Below, piece after piece: positions 8,129 to 15,736 of a stretch of 64,000 bases of DNA; position 1 is the stretch's first letter; every line of letters begins with the position of its first letter. The notes beneath the pieces were generated by a model, which saw only the letters and a program-made list of their open reading frames with translations, ran no database searches and was not told the DNA's origin. The position numbers and the translations under genes were made by a program. The DNA comes from an uncultured Dehalococcoidia bacterium. Lineage in GTDB: Bacteria; Chloroflexota; Dehalococcoidia; Lucifugimonadales; UBA3495. The DNA is taken from contig CATOSK010000006.1 in NCBI GenBank assembly GCA_951812535.1, forward strand, positions 434,001 to 498,000, read 5' to 3'.

Positions 8129-8865
8129 TCCCCCAGGGGCTGGTAGTCCGGGCCGCTCATGAGTTCGTGCCCATCCCAATGCCCAACCATCTCGACAAGC
8201 ACCCGGCGGCTCCATGGGGCCGGTACCGGGTTGACCCGCACCACTCGGACTTTCACATCGGTTGAGGCACTGGTGGCCGCCAGGTCTTCCGCCAGGTAGC
8301 GCGGCGCATATCCAATGATATGTCGATCAGATGTCTGGATTTGAATTGCCGGTTCGTTTAACGGGCTGTTCAGTTCTGCGGCCACCGTCAGCCTTTCACC
8401 GGGTTCAAGCCGCCCAATTCGTTCCCGAGCAGCCTCATTCATGTGCCGGGCGCCATGAATGAAAAAACGACACCTAAACCTGCCGTCGGTTTCCTTTACT
8501 AGCTTCGGAAACACCTCGAATGAGTCGGTTACCCGGCCCCCCCCGTTCACAGCCAGAATATCTATCGGATGAATACCTCCCTTGAGGTCCAGTTCTTCCA
8601 AATACCGCGGAAAGTCCGGTCTGACCGGCCGCATGATCCGGTTCTGGAACATGGGGAAAAGTTCTTTGGAACAGTACGACTTCTCGAAATCGGGGAAATT
8701 GGACAACGGTGTTAGACCGGCTTCTTTCTTCGCTTCCAAGGACCCTTTGGTATACCTGAAACGGTATTCCGGTTTACTCACATCGGCGTCCAATTGTCCA
8801 ATGGGAAACCAACGGTGGCGTGGAGTTCTCTCCTGCCATGCCACAAAAAAAGTTCTCGTGCTCAT
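8125..8865 (-). CDS. HIRAN-domain protein, possibly with HipA N-terminal-like region
   Basis: The product has 246 residues. The C-terminal half, 'GERLTVAAELNSPLNEPAI' then 'IGYAPRYLAEDL', matches the HIRAN fold, a DNA-end or damaged-DNA binding domain first noted in HIP116/Rad5 helicases. The N-terminal half (W-x(10)-IGQL, Y-F-x-YT, PLSNFPD, ELFPMFQNR) resembles the N-subdomain 1 of HipA-type proteins. The gene is translationally coupled (ATGA overlap, 8862-8865) behind a HipA-like kinase gene that lacks this N-terminal region. The HIRAN call is moderately firm. The split-HipA reading is inference. Confidence 0.7.
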   Translation of the reverse strand: MSTRTFFVAWQERTPRHRWFPIGQLDADVSKPEYRFRYTKGSLEAKKEAGLTPLSNFPDFEKSYCSKELFPMFQNRIMRPVRPDFPRYLEELDLKGGIHPIDILAVNGGGRVTDSFEVFPKLVKETDGRFRCRFFIHGARHMNEAARERIGRLEPGERLTVAAELNSPLNEPAIQIQTSDRHIIGYAPRYLAEDLAATSASTDVKVRVVRVNPVPAPWSRRVLVEMVGHWDGHELMSGPDYQPLGD

Positions 8866-9773
8866 TCGACAACATCACGCAACAGGATATTCAGTTGGTT
8901 CCAATTGTAATCCATCAACGCAACGGCGAACTCCCGGGATCTTTGTGACATCCAACCCGGTGGAACCCGCGTCACGGCATCTTCCAGCGCATTAAGTTCC
9001 ACCGACTCCACTCTTCGCAAGGCTGACGTGAACATATGCGGGTATTCCCGAGCCGACAACCGCACCAAGTGGAGAGGACTCGGCCCATAACGGTCGGCAT
9101 CAGACCAATAAATCCCTCCCCGTCCCCTTTCCGAGTACCTCCCCATGCCTTCTTGACCCAGGATTTCCTCGCGCCGTTCATAAGTCAGCTCGCGTCCAAG
9201 GGAGGAAGCGTGGTCGAATGTAGGTGCCAAGTCCAGTCTGAACCCTCCCTGTATACCGACGGGCTGAAGCCCCCAGTTCTCATGGTGGCGGTCGGTGTTT
9301 CCGATTAGTGCGTCCAGTACCAGATACTCGCAAAATCCTCGAGCCAGCTGGTTGTCTCGATCACGAAATTCCATCGGCGCATTCAGCATATCCAGAATTT
9401 TTTCCAATGTGTGTTGAGATTGCCGGAACCTTAAATCTTGATTGTACTCAGACCACACGAAGGCCATAAGCTCATTCCCGTGTACCAACCGGGAACCGGG
9501 TTCGAGAAACGATTCCGAGACTGTTCCCCTGCCCCCAGGCATCTCTTCCACCTCCGCCAACTCCACTCGCGCGTGGGGAATACCCACCAGTCCGGCCACC
9601 TCAGCGGCTATCTTCTCTGCCCAATGCTCTCCTGTATTCTCTCTCGGATACTTGAACAGCCAAGGTGTGCCATCGACCGACTCGCGGTACCAGAATTTCT
9701 CTCTGCTGCCCATATCTTCATCTTCATCCCTCCATTCCGGAAGAACTTTGACAACCGGGTAATACTCACTCAT
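8862..9773 (-). CDS. HipA-like serine/threonine kinase (C-terminal kinase type)
   Basis: From the ATG at 9773 the product has 303 residues. The catalytic motif is 'GNTDRHHENWG' near 186-196, the HipA loop with catalytic Asp and Mg-binding Asn. Downstream 'RLDLAPTFDHASSLG' supplies the DFD-like metal site. The early 'WLFKYPRENTGEHWAEKIAAEVAGL' (in parts) holds the ATP-binding Lys and the helical Glu. HipA N-subdomain 1 is missing, and no HipB-like HTH gene is adjacent. Instead a HIRAN protein is co-translated. It could phosphorylate a translation factor as HipA or HipT do, or an unrelated target. Confidence 0.82.
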   Translation of the reverse strand: MSEYYPVVKVLPEWRDEDEDMGSREKFWYRESVDGTPWLFKYPRENTGEHWAEKIAAEVAGLVGIPHARVELAEVEEMPGGRGTVSESFLEPGSRLVHGNELMAFVWSEYNQDLRFRQSQHTLEKILDMLNAPMEFRDRDNQLARGFCEYLVLDALIGNTDRHHENWGLQPVGIQGGFRLDLAPTFDHASSLGRELTYERREEILGQEGMGRYSERGRGGIYWSDADRYGPSPLHLVRLSAREYPHMFTSALRRVESVELNALEDAVTRVPPGWMSQRSREFAVALMDYNWNQLNILLRDVVE

Positions 9774-9895
9774 CCCCAACCCCGTGAACCAGGAAAATCC
9801 CCCAACCACCAAAAAGGCCCGCCGCTCTTCCAGCGCCGGGCCTGTCTTGTGAATCTGGCCGTCCTTGCGGGACTGGACCCGCGCTGGAACGCGTC

Positions 9896-10441
9896 CTAGA
9901 CCCGCCCCTCCAGCAGCAGCGTCACCACCTGCGGCGCCAGCGCCTGCGCCCGTTCCTCCAGCGCCGGCCCATTCACGTTCGTTATCGGGTGCGGACACAC
10001 CAGGTAGGGAAAGTCCGGCACACCCATCAGCCGCGTGTAGGCCCGGGCCGTGTTGGTGAACACCGACGTTATGATCGTCGCCGTGGGCATCCCCTGCTGC
10101 TCCAGGGTTATTCCGTCGTGCAAACTGCCCGACGAGCAGCCCCCTCAATCCCCCACGCCCGCGATCACCACGTCGCAGTGCCGGTGCAGGTCCGCCACAA
10201 TCTCCGGCACCGGCGGCAGCGACGCCGAATGCTTCTTCGCGTAGAAGATGTCGGAGAACTCGTACTGCTCGTTCAGGATTCGCGCAATCGCGCGCAGGAT
10301 AACGTCCGAGTTCGCCTTGGAGTTGTCCAGCAAGCCCAGCCGCAGTCCCCGCAGGTCCGTCGGACGGGCCGACAGGTCCAGGTTCACCAGCCCGGGATCG
10401 GCCCCGGTGGGGTCTACCAGTTGGATGGAAGCAGTAGTCAT
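9896..10441 (-). pseudogene. UGSC-family selenoprotein gene with one-base frameshift
   Basis: The first part (10441 to 10148, 98 codons) ends 'DVVIAGVGD' and then reads UGA at 10147-10145. Directly after it the DNA reads GGGGCTGCTCG. Restoring one A gives UGA-GGG-AGC-TGC, that is U-G-S-C, the signature of this family. The frame then continues as 'SSGSLHDGITLEQQGMPTATIITS' (in parts) with 'VCPHPITNVN', to a TAG at 9896. UGSC proteins are a redox-associated family with Sec or Cys at the first position. The lesion is either a real one-base deletion or a sequencing error in a G run. It is co-directional with the gene at 10490-11536 (48-base gap, GGAGGT before the ATG). Confidence 0.75.
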
Positions 10442-10489
10442 CGGTACCTCCCTTGGATCGCTGCGGGTGCGGTTCTATTCCTTGAGGTT

Positions 10490-11536
10490 CTATGCCTGCG
10501 GATCGTTGATCTTGGCGGTGGTGGCCAGCAGGCCGTAGTAGTTCATTATAAGCTCGCTGTAAATCCCGCTGTTCCCGCCGGCCTTCACGATGAGAATGTC
10601 CTCCGGACGGTCGGCAGCGTACACCTTGTCCTCGTAGTCGCCGGGCTGTATCGCCCCGTTGATGTACCCCAACTCCTTAAGCTGCCCCCGGGAGCGGAAG
10701 GCATTCTCCTGCAGGTACTTCTGCATCGCCGGACGGTCCCAGCCCAGGCGGCCCAGCAGCTCCGAGTGCCAGTGCCCCACGATCCAGAACCACTTGATGT
10801 CCCGCCCAAAGTAAATCGCCAGCCCGTGGGATGCCATCCCCTCGGCTATCGAGTCCATCAGGCTCTCGCCCGTCGCCCCGTACCGGTTCCCCAGCATCTC
10901 CGGGTCCTGTATCGATGCCACCGTCACGGTCGAGTCCTCGGGCCTGAAACCCTGGGAAACGTGGAAGGGCTCCCAGGGGCTGTTCTCCTCGTCCTCTCCG
11001 AAGCAGACGCCGTGCTTCCCCAGCGACCCCATACACCCCCGGTCCAGCACCCCCGGCCGCTGCTCGAAAACGTTGATCAGGATCAGGCGGACCGCCCGCC
11101 CTATCGTCGCGTTGGCCCGGTTCCCCGGACTGAACAGGTTGTCCGTGCAGTTCAGGCCCAGCCTGTTGCGGATGGGCCCGTTGATAAGCATCAATATCCC
11201 CACCGAGTTGGTCACCGCCGACAGCTCGTGGATGCAGTTGGGGTCGTGATCGAACAGCGCCTGCATCGTCGCCAGCACTACGGGAAAATACTCGGGAAGG
11301 CACCCGGCCATCACCGCGTTGGCGGCGGCCTGCTCGGCGGTCAAGACCCGACGCCGCACGGGCACCTCCCCCAGGATGTGGTCCGGCTCCAGCCGCGCGT
11401 AGTCCAGCATCTGCCGCACCCGGTCCACCGTCGGCGGCACCACCGGCAGCCCGTCCGTCCACCCCCGGCGGAAGCATTCGTCCACCGCGTCTACTGCGCT
11501 GACCTCGTGAATCGGTGACCTGCCGGATGTCGTCAT
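10490..11536 (-). CDS. Conserved protein of unknown function, partner of the UGSC gene
   Basis: The product has 348 residues and no motif I can assign to a known catalytic class. Conserved-looking blocks are 'GWTDGLPVVPPTVDRV' near 25, 'NAVMAGCLPEYFPVV' near 92, 'LMLINGPIRNRLGLN' near 135, 'GNRANATIGRAVRLILIN' near 159 and 'DRGCMGSLGKHGVCFGEDEENSPW' (in parts) near 187. Several Cys residues occur near these blocks. No signal peptide is seen. Its stop is 48 bases before the UGSC gene and both are served by a strong promoter upstream, so the two are probably one operon. I infer a shared redox or thiol function. Confidence 0.65.
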   Translation of the reverse strand: MTTSGRSPIHEVSAVDAVDECFRRGWTDGLPVVPPTVDRVRQMLDYARLEPDHILGEVPVRRRVLTAEQAAANAVMAGCLPEYFPVVLATMQALFDHDPNCIHELSAVTNSVGILMLINGPIRNRLGLNCTDNLFSPGNRANATIGRAVRLILINVFEQRPGVLDRGCMGSLGKHGVCFGEDEENSPWEPFHVSQGFRPEDSTVTVASIQDPEMLGNRYGATGESLMDSIAEGMASHGLAIYFGRDIKWFWIVGHWHSELLGRLGWDRPAMQKYLQENAFRSRGQLKELGYINGAIQPGDYEDKVYAADRPEDILIVKAGGNSGIYSELIMNYYGLLATTAKINDPQA

Positions 11537-11593
11537 GAAGTGTCCTTGAATCGGAATACAAGGCCGCTAGCCCCGCGGCCGATGTGCGGCAAA

Positions 11594-11622
11594 ATTGTAC
11601 CAAGCCACCCATCCATCCTCAA
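11594..11622 (-). promoter_or_regulatory. Sigma-70-type promoter for the 11536-9896 operon
   Basis: On the minus strand TTGAGG (11622-11617) and TACAAT (11599-11594) are separated by 17 bases. The predicted transcript start is about 50 bases before the ATG at 11536. Confidence 0.6.
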
Positions 11623-11798
11623 CACCGCTCATCGCCAATCCCCTGCCCCATCCCCCATGTAGTTTAGATCCCTGGCGGCCTGCGGAACAGCTGTTCGTAG
11701 AATTGGGTTTAGCAGCAGGATGATCGCTTAATTCCTACCTGATCCTGTCTAAATAATGGGTTCCACCTCAGTCCACACACTCCAAGTGGATGCTTGGG

Positions 11799-11826
11799 TT
11801 GGTTTTGCACTTCTCTCAGCTATAAT
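11799..11826 (+). promoter_or_regulatory. Sigma-70-type promoter for the sterol methyltransferase gene
   Basis: TTGGTT (11799-11804) and a perfect TATAAT (11821-11826) are 16 bases apart. Transcription would start near 11833, which rules out the in-frame GTG at 11832 as start and favours the ATG at 11883 (or 11859). Confidence 0.65.
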
Positions 11827-11882
11827 CTACCGTGTGCCGGCTGGGAATCCAGCGGGCGATGCAGGTCCCGGAAAAGAGCCCT

Positions 11883-12920
11883 ATGCAACTACGCAAACTA
11901 TCCAACGGGCTGAAGGCTGCGTACCGTGGGTCGGACGTCCACAGTCGCGTGAGACACTTCAATGGATGGCTGGACAAAGCGCAGGTGGAGGATGGCAGCC
12001 CGACGGGCTACGACCACGCCGAAACCGTCAAGGAGTACTACGACCTCTGCGGCGAATTCATGGTGTTCGGCTGGGGCGAATCCCTGCACTTCGCGCCGCT
12101 ATCGCCCCGGGAGAGCCTGGAGCAATCCAAGATCCGGCACCAGCGGCTGATGATCGCCAAGCTGGAGCTGCGCGAGGGGATGACGGTGATCGATGTCGGC
12201 TGCGGGATCGGCGGCCCGCTGCGCCGCGTGGTCCAGGAGGCCGGTGTCAGGGTAGTCGGGGTCAATAACAACGAAATTCAGCTGGACAAGGCCCGGGCGT
12301 TGGACGCCGAAGCGGGGATCGAGCACATGGTCGACTACCTCGCCTGCAGCTTCACGGACATGAACGCCATCGCCGACGACACGTTCGACCGCGGGTACGC
12401 GATCGAGTCAACATGCCATGCGCCGGACAAGCTGGGAGCGTTCGCTGAGATCTACCGCGTGCTGAAGCCCAGGGCCCTCTTCTGGGGTCAGGAAATGTGT
12501 ATGACGGACAAGTTCGATCCCGCCGACGATCGGCATCAGGCCATCAAAAGGGACCTGATGCACGGGATCGCACTCAAGGATATAGCCACTATGGGCGAGG
12601 TGAACCGGGCACTCGAAACGGCGGGATTTCAGGTCATCGAGGCGAGGGACCGGGCCGTCGACGAAAACAGTCCGATAACGCCGTGGTATCAGCCCATGGA
12701 GGCCCGGGGGACTACGCTGGGCAACGCCCTGCGCAGGACTCCGCTGGGCCGCAAGGCGATCATAGGGACATCCAGGCTGGCGGAGGCGCTGGGGGTGTTC
12801 CCGAAGGGCTCCGCGGAAGTCGTCGGACTGATGGATCGCACCGCTCACGCATACGTCGCGGGCGGCAAGGCCGGGCTCTTCACGCCACTGTACTGCTTCG
12901 TGGCTCTGAAGCCCCAGTAG
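11883..12920 (+). CDS. Sterol C-24 methyltransferase homologue (ERG6/SMT family)
   Basis: The 345-residue product follows eukaryotic sterol methyltransferases along its whole length. Sterol region I is 'FMVFGWGESLHFAP' (59-72). The SAM site is 'VIDVGCGIGGPLRRV' (102-116), and 'VVGVNNNEIQLDKA' (124-137) is motif II. Region II is 'YAIESTCHAPDK' (172-183) and region III 'EMCMTDKFDPAD' (204-215). The C-terminal 'AGGKAGLFTPLYCFVALKP' matches the conserved Erg6 tail. The enzyme would transfer methyl from S-adenosylmethionine to C-24 of a sterol side chain. GGAAAAG precedes the ATG at 11883. No squalene epoxidase, oxidosqualene cyclase or other sterol gene is in the window, so the substrate may be imported or made elsewhere. 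Gamma-tocopherol-type methyltransferases are related, but lack these sterol regions. Confidence 0.88.
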   Translation: MQLRKLSNGLKAAYRGSDVHSRVRHFNGWLDKAQVEDGSPTGYDHAETVKEYYDLCGEFMVFGWGESLHFAPLSPRESLEQSKIRHQRLMIAKLELREGMTVIDVGCGIGGPLRRVVQEAGVRVVGVNNNEIQLDKARALDAEAGIEHMVDYLACSFTDMNAIADDTFDRGYAIESTCHAPDKLGAFAEIYRVLKPRALFWGQEMCMTDKFDPADDRHQAIKRDLMHGIALKDIATMGEVNRALETAGFQVIEARDRAVDENSPITPWYQPMEARGTTLGNALRRTPLGRKAIIGTSRLAEALGVFPKGSAEVVGLMDRTAHAYVAGGKAGLFTPLYCFVALKPQ

Positions 12921-13146
12921 GCGCTCGCCTCCCGGGTCACATCCCTTCCCCGGATGGTCAGGCAGGGCCGCCCTCGGGCACCCCACATCCAGCGGAGTAT
13001 ATGCCCCCGGCTGGGGATTCATCCCCCAACGCGCCCCGTCCCCCGTGTTGATTCGATCCTCGGCGCCCTGCCGCCGTTGACACATTTCCGCCGTCTCTTT
13101 AAGGTTAGCCCCAACCCCTAATCCCCAACGCCCGCAAGGAGACCCC
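12921..13146. other. Short gap with one family B repeat, no gene seen
   Basis: The gap between the SMT stop and the MetE-like start contains the family B repeat at about 13012-13031 and the Shine-Dalgarno region CAAGGAG just before 13147. Nothing else coding is evident. Confidence 0.6.
13012..13031 (+). repeat. Dispersed palindromic repeat, family B (copy 4, shortened left side)
   Basis: TGGGGATTCATCCCCC-AACG; the left GGGGGTTT arm has degenerated to CCCCCGGC. Confidence 0.75.
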
Positions 13147-14310
13147 ATGCCCGAAACTCCCCTCTTCCCCGTCACCGTCGTCGGAAGCTGGCCCCGCTCC
13201 ACCGAGTTGGTCCGCGCCCTCCGCCGCAAGGAGGCCGGGGAAATAACCTTCGACGAGTTCAACTCCGTCGCCGACGGCGAGGTCCTCGACTGCATCCGCG
13301 CCCAGGAAGAGGCCGGCGTCGACATCATCAGCGACGGCGAGCAGCGCCGCGACAACTTCTACTCCTTCGCCGTCGACAAGCTCACCGGAATGCAGCTGAT
13401 GAAGGTCTCCGAGCTTCTCGACTACTCCCGCGACCGGGCCCGCATGGAGGAGGTCCTGCGCGCCCTGGACGTCCCATCCTTCGCCATCAAGAGCCCCATC
13501 GTCGTCGACCGCATAGGCAAGCGCAACGGCCTTGCCCTGGACGAGCTGGCCTTCATGCGTGAGCACACCGACCGGCAGATCAAGGTCCCCCTGCCCGGCC
13601 CCTACATGCTCACCCGCTCCAGCTGGTTCGAGGGCCTGTCCGACCAGGTCTACCCCAGCCCCGAGGACCTGGCCGCCGACGTGGTCGCCATCCTGCGGGA
13701 GGAGATAATCGCCCTCCGCGACCAGGGCTGCGACTTCGTGCAGTTGGACGAGCCTATCCTCAGCCAGGTCGTCTTCGGCGAGGAGAGCACCGAGACCTTC
13801 ATGTGCGCCGCTCTTCCCAACCGCCGCGACCCCACCGACGAGCTGGAGCTGGCCGTCCGCCTCATGAACCAGACCACCGAGGGCATCACCGGAATCAGGA
13901 CCGGCGTCCACATCTGCCGGGGCAACTGGAGCCGCCGCGAGGAGGTCCTCCTCACCGGCAACTACGGCCCTATGCTCCCCTACCTCACCCAGATGAACAT
14001 CGACCAGCTTGTGCTGGAATGCGCCACCCCCCGCGCCGGCGAGATGGAGGTCTTCAAGGAGTACTCCAACGAGAAGGAGATCGGCTTCGGCGTGGTCAAC
14101 CCCCGCACCGACGAAATCGAACCGCCGGAACAGATCGTCGCCCGCGTCAAGGAGCTTCTCCAGTACTTCGACCCGGACAAGATCTACCTCAACCCCGACT
14201 GCGGCTTCGGCACCTTCGCCGAGCGCAACGTCAACACCCACCAGGTCGCCACCGAAAAAATGCGCACCATCACCCAGGCCGCAAAACAGCTCCGCGCGGA
14301 CTACCGGTAA
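13147..14310 (+). CDS. MetE C-terminal-type methyltransferase
   Basis: The product has 387 residues and corresponds to the catalytic (C-terminal) barrel of cobalamin-independent methionine synthase. 'VVGSWPRSTELVRAL' is the start of the barrel. 'DIISDGEQRRDNFYSFAV' holds the homocysteine-side acidic residues. The zinc ligands can be assigned to 'TGVHICRGN' (His and Cys), 'LVLECA' (Glu) and 'NPDCGFGTF' (Cys). It lacks the MetE N-terminal folate barrel, as archaeal MetE-like enzymes and epoxyalkane:coenzyme M transferases do. The methyl donor and acceptor are therefore uncertain. It begins a probable operon with OsmC and rhodanese genes, which suggests sulfur metabolism. Confidence 0.87.
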   Translation: MPETPLFPVTVVGSWPRSTELVRALRRKEAGEITFDEFNSVADGEVLDCIRAQEEAGVDIISDGEQRRDNFYSFAVDKLTGMQLMKVSELLDYSRDRARMEEVLRALDVPSFAIKSPIVVDRIGKRNGLALDELAFMREHTDRQIKVPLPGPYMLTRSSWFEGLSDQVYPSPEDLAADVVAILREEIIALRDQGCDFVQLDEPILSQVVFGEESTETFMCAALPNRRDPTDELELAVRLMNQTTEGITGIRTGVHICRGNWSRREEVLLTGNYGPMLPYLTQMNIDQLVLECATPRAGEMEVFKEYSNEKEIGFGVVNPRTDEIEPPEQIVARVKELLQYFDPDKIYLNPDCGFGTFAERNVNTHQVATEKMRTITQAAKQLRADYR

Positions 14311-14382
14311 CATGCCAACCCGCGTCATCCCTCCCCGGAGCGGCCTTCCCGCCTCGGCACCTTAAACACAGAGGAGTAAAAA

Positions 14383-14916
14383 ATGACCGAGCAGCAGAAC
14401 CTCAACGGCCTCCCCCGCGAAAAGCTGGCCGAAGTCCTCGATTCCTTCCGCGACCCCGACGTCTTCAACGCCGTCACCGGTCCCTGGAAGTCCCGCGTCG
14501 TCTGGCAGGACGGAATGCGCGCCCGCGCCTACATGCGCAACCACCAGGTTGACATGGACGAGCCCGGCGACCTCACCGCCACCGACGTCGCCGCCTCCGC
14601 CCACGAGCAGCTTCTCTCCGCCATCGGCAGCTGCATGACCGTCGGATTCGTAGTCAACGCCACCAAGCAGGGCGTCCGGATCCACGACCTCGAGATCGCC
14701 GTCGAGGGCTACTTCGACAACATCCGCAAGTGGGCCGGCGTCGAGGACGAGGGCAACCCCGGATACGGCCAAATCTCCGCCAAGTGCTTCGTCCGCGCCG
14801 ACGCCGATGAGGACGTCCTGCGGGAGATCTGGCGTCTCGCCGTCGAGGGATCCCCCGTCACCCAGTCCGTCGCCCACCCCACCAAGGTGGAAACCGACTT
14901 CGAAATGGTCGGCTAG
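14383..14916 (+). CDS. OsmC-family protein
   Basis: The product has 177 residues. 'EQLLSAIGSCMTVGFVVNATKQG' (in parts, about 75-97) is the OsmC helix that carries the first peroxidatic Cys. The second half has 'CFVRADADEDVLREIWRLAVEGSPVTQSV'; in typical OsmC or Ohr proteins a second redox Cys precedes the PV here, but this protein has Gly-Ser. Peroxidase chemistry through a Cys pair is therefore doubtful; a one-Cys or thiol-handling role is possible. It lies between a MetE-like and a rhodanese gene, with AGAGGAG before the ATG. Confidence 0.85.
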   Translation: MTEQQNLNGLPREKLAEVLDSFRDPDVFNAVTGPWKSRVVWQDGMRARAYMRNHQVDMDEPGDLTATDVAASAHEQLLSAIGSCMTVGFVVNATKQGVRIHDLEIAVEGYFDNIRKWAGVEDEGNPGYGQISAKCFVRADADEDVLREIWRLAVEGSPVTQSVAHPTKVETDFEMVG

Positions 14917-14929
14917 GGATAGTCGGCTA

Positions 14930-15703
14930 GTGGCGACCTTCGTTTCCGCTGACTGGGTCTCCGAGCACATCGGCCAGCCAGGGTATCTGATAATCGACCC
15001 CCGGTCGGCCATGCGCTACCTCATGGGCCACCTGCGGGGAGCGGTCAGCGTTCCCTTCAAGAAGCTCCAGGGCCCAGACGGGCGCCTTGGCCCCCCGGAG
15101 CAATTAGCCGCCGCCTTCGGAGACGTGGGCCTGGGCAACGATGTCGTTCCCGTCCTCTACGACCACCAGGATGGCCGCAACGCCGCCATGGCCGCCTGGG
15201 TCCTGGAATACCTGGGCCGCTCCGACGTCCACATCATGGACACACTCTTCGAGATCTGGAAGGAGCAGTGCCGCGAGGTCCTCTACCGCCCCGTCCCCAC
15301 CGAGCCGCAACCCTTCACCCCCCGCCTCGACCCGTCCATCCGCGCTGCCCTGGACGATGCGGCCAACCCCGCCGGGGCAAAACTTCTCGACACCCGCTCC
15401 CCCGAGGAATTTCGCGGCGAGGCGGAGATGGACCACCGCCCCGGCCATATCCCCGGATCCGTCAACCTGCCCCACCTGGAAATGTCCGGCTCCGGGGGAA
15501 ACCTGCTCATCGACCCCACCCTCCTCCGGGAAAAGCTCTCCGCCGCCGGCATCACTCAGGGTGACCCGGTCATCGCCTACTGCCGCAGCGGCGTCCGCGC
15601 CTCTCTGGCCTACCTGTCCATGAAAAACGCCGGATACGACGTCCGCCTCTACGACGGGTCTTACACGGAGTGGATGGACAGCGGACGGGACGTGGAAACC
15701 TGA
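14930..15703 (+). CDS. Tandem rhodanese, thiosulfate/3-mercaptopyruvate sulfurtransferase
   Basis: From the GTG at 14930 (13 bases after the OsmC stop) the product has 257 residues and two rhodanese domains. The N-terminal domain, 'LIIDPRSAMRYLMGHLRGAVSVPF' (in parts), is inactive because it carries Asp at the Cys position ('LYDHQDGRNA'). The C-terminal domain has the active loop 'IAYCRSGVRAS' near 222-232. CRSGVRAS resembles thiosulfate-type loops more than the CGSGVTA of mercaptopyruvate enzymes. It would transfer sulfane sulfur to cyanide or a thiol acceptor. The operon context with MetE-like and OsmC genes supports sulfur handling. Confidence 0.88.
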   Translation: MATFVSADWVSEHIGQPGYLIIDPRSAMRYLMGHLRGAVSVPFKKLQGPDGRLGPPEQLAAAFGDVGLGNDVVPVLYDHQDGRNAAMAAWVLEYLGRSDVHIMDTLFEIWKEQCREVLYRPVPTEPQPFTPRLDPSIRAALDDAANPAGAKLLDTRSPEEFRGEAEMDHRPGHIPGSVNLPHLEMSGSGGNLLIDPTLLREKLSAAGITQGDPVIAYCRSGVRASLAYLSMKNAGYDVRLYDGSYTEWMDSGRDVET

Positions 15704-15736
15704 GGGCAGCCCGGGCGAATCACCGTCCCCGGCCCC

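Noticed and set aside
11537-11798. tRNA or other structured RNA gene between the divergent operons
   Set aside because: No cloverleaf or known RNA motif could be seen; only two promoters are supported.
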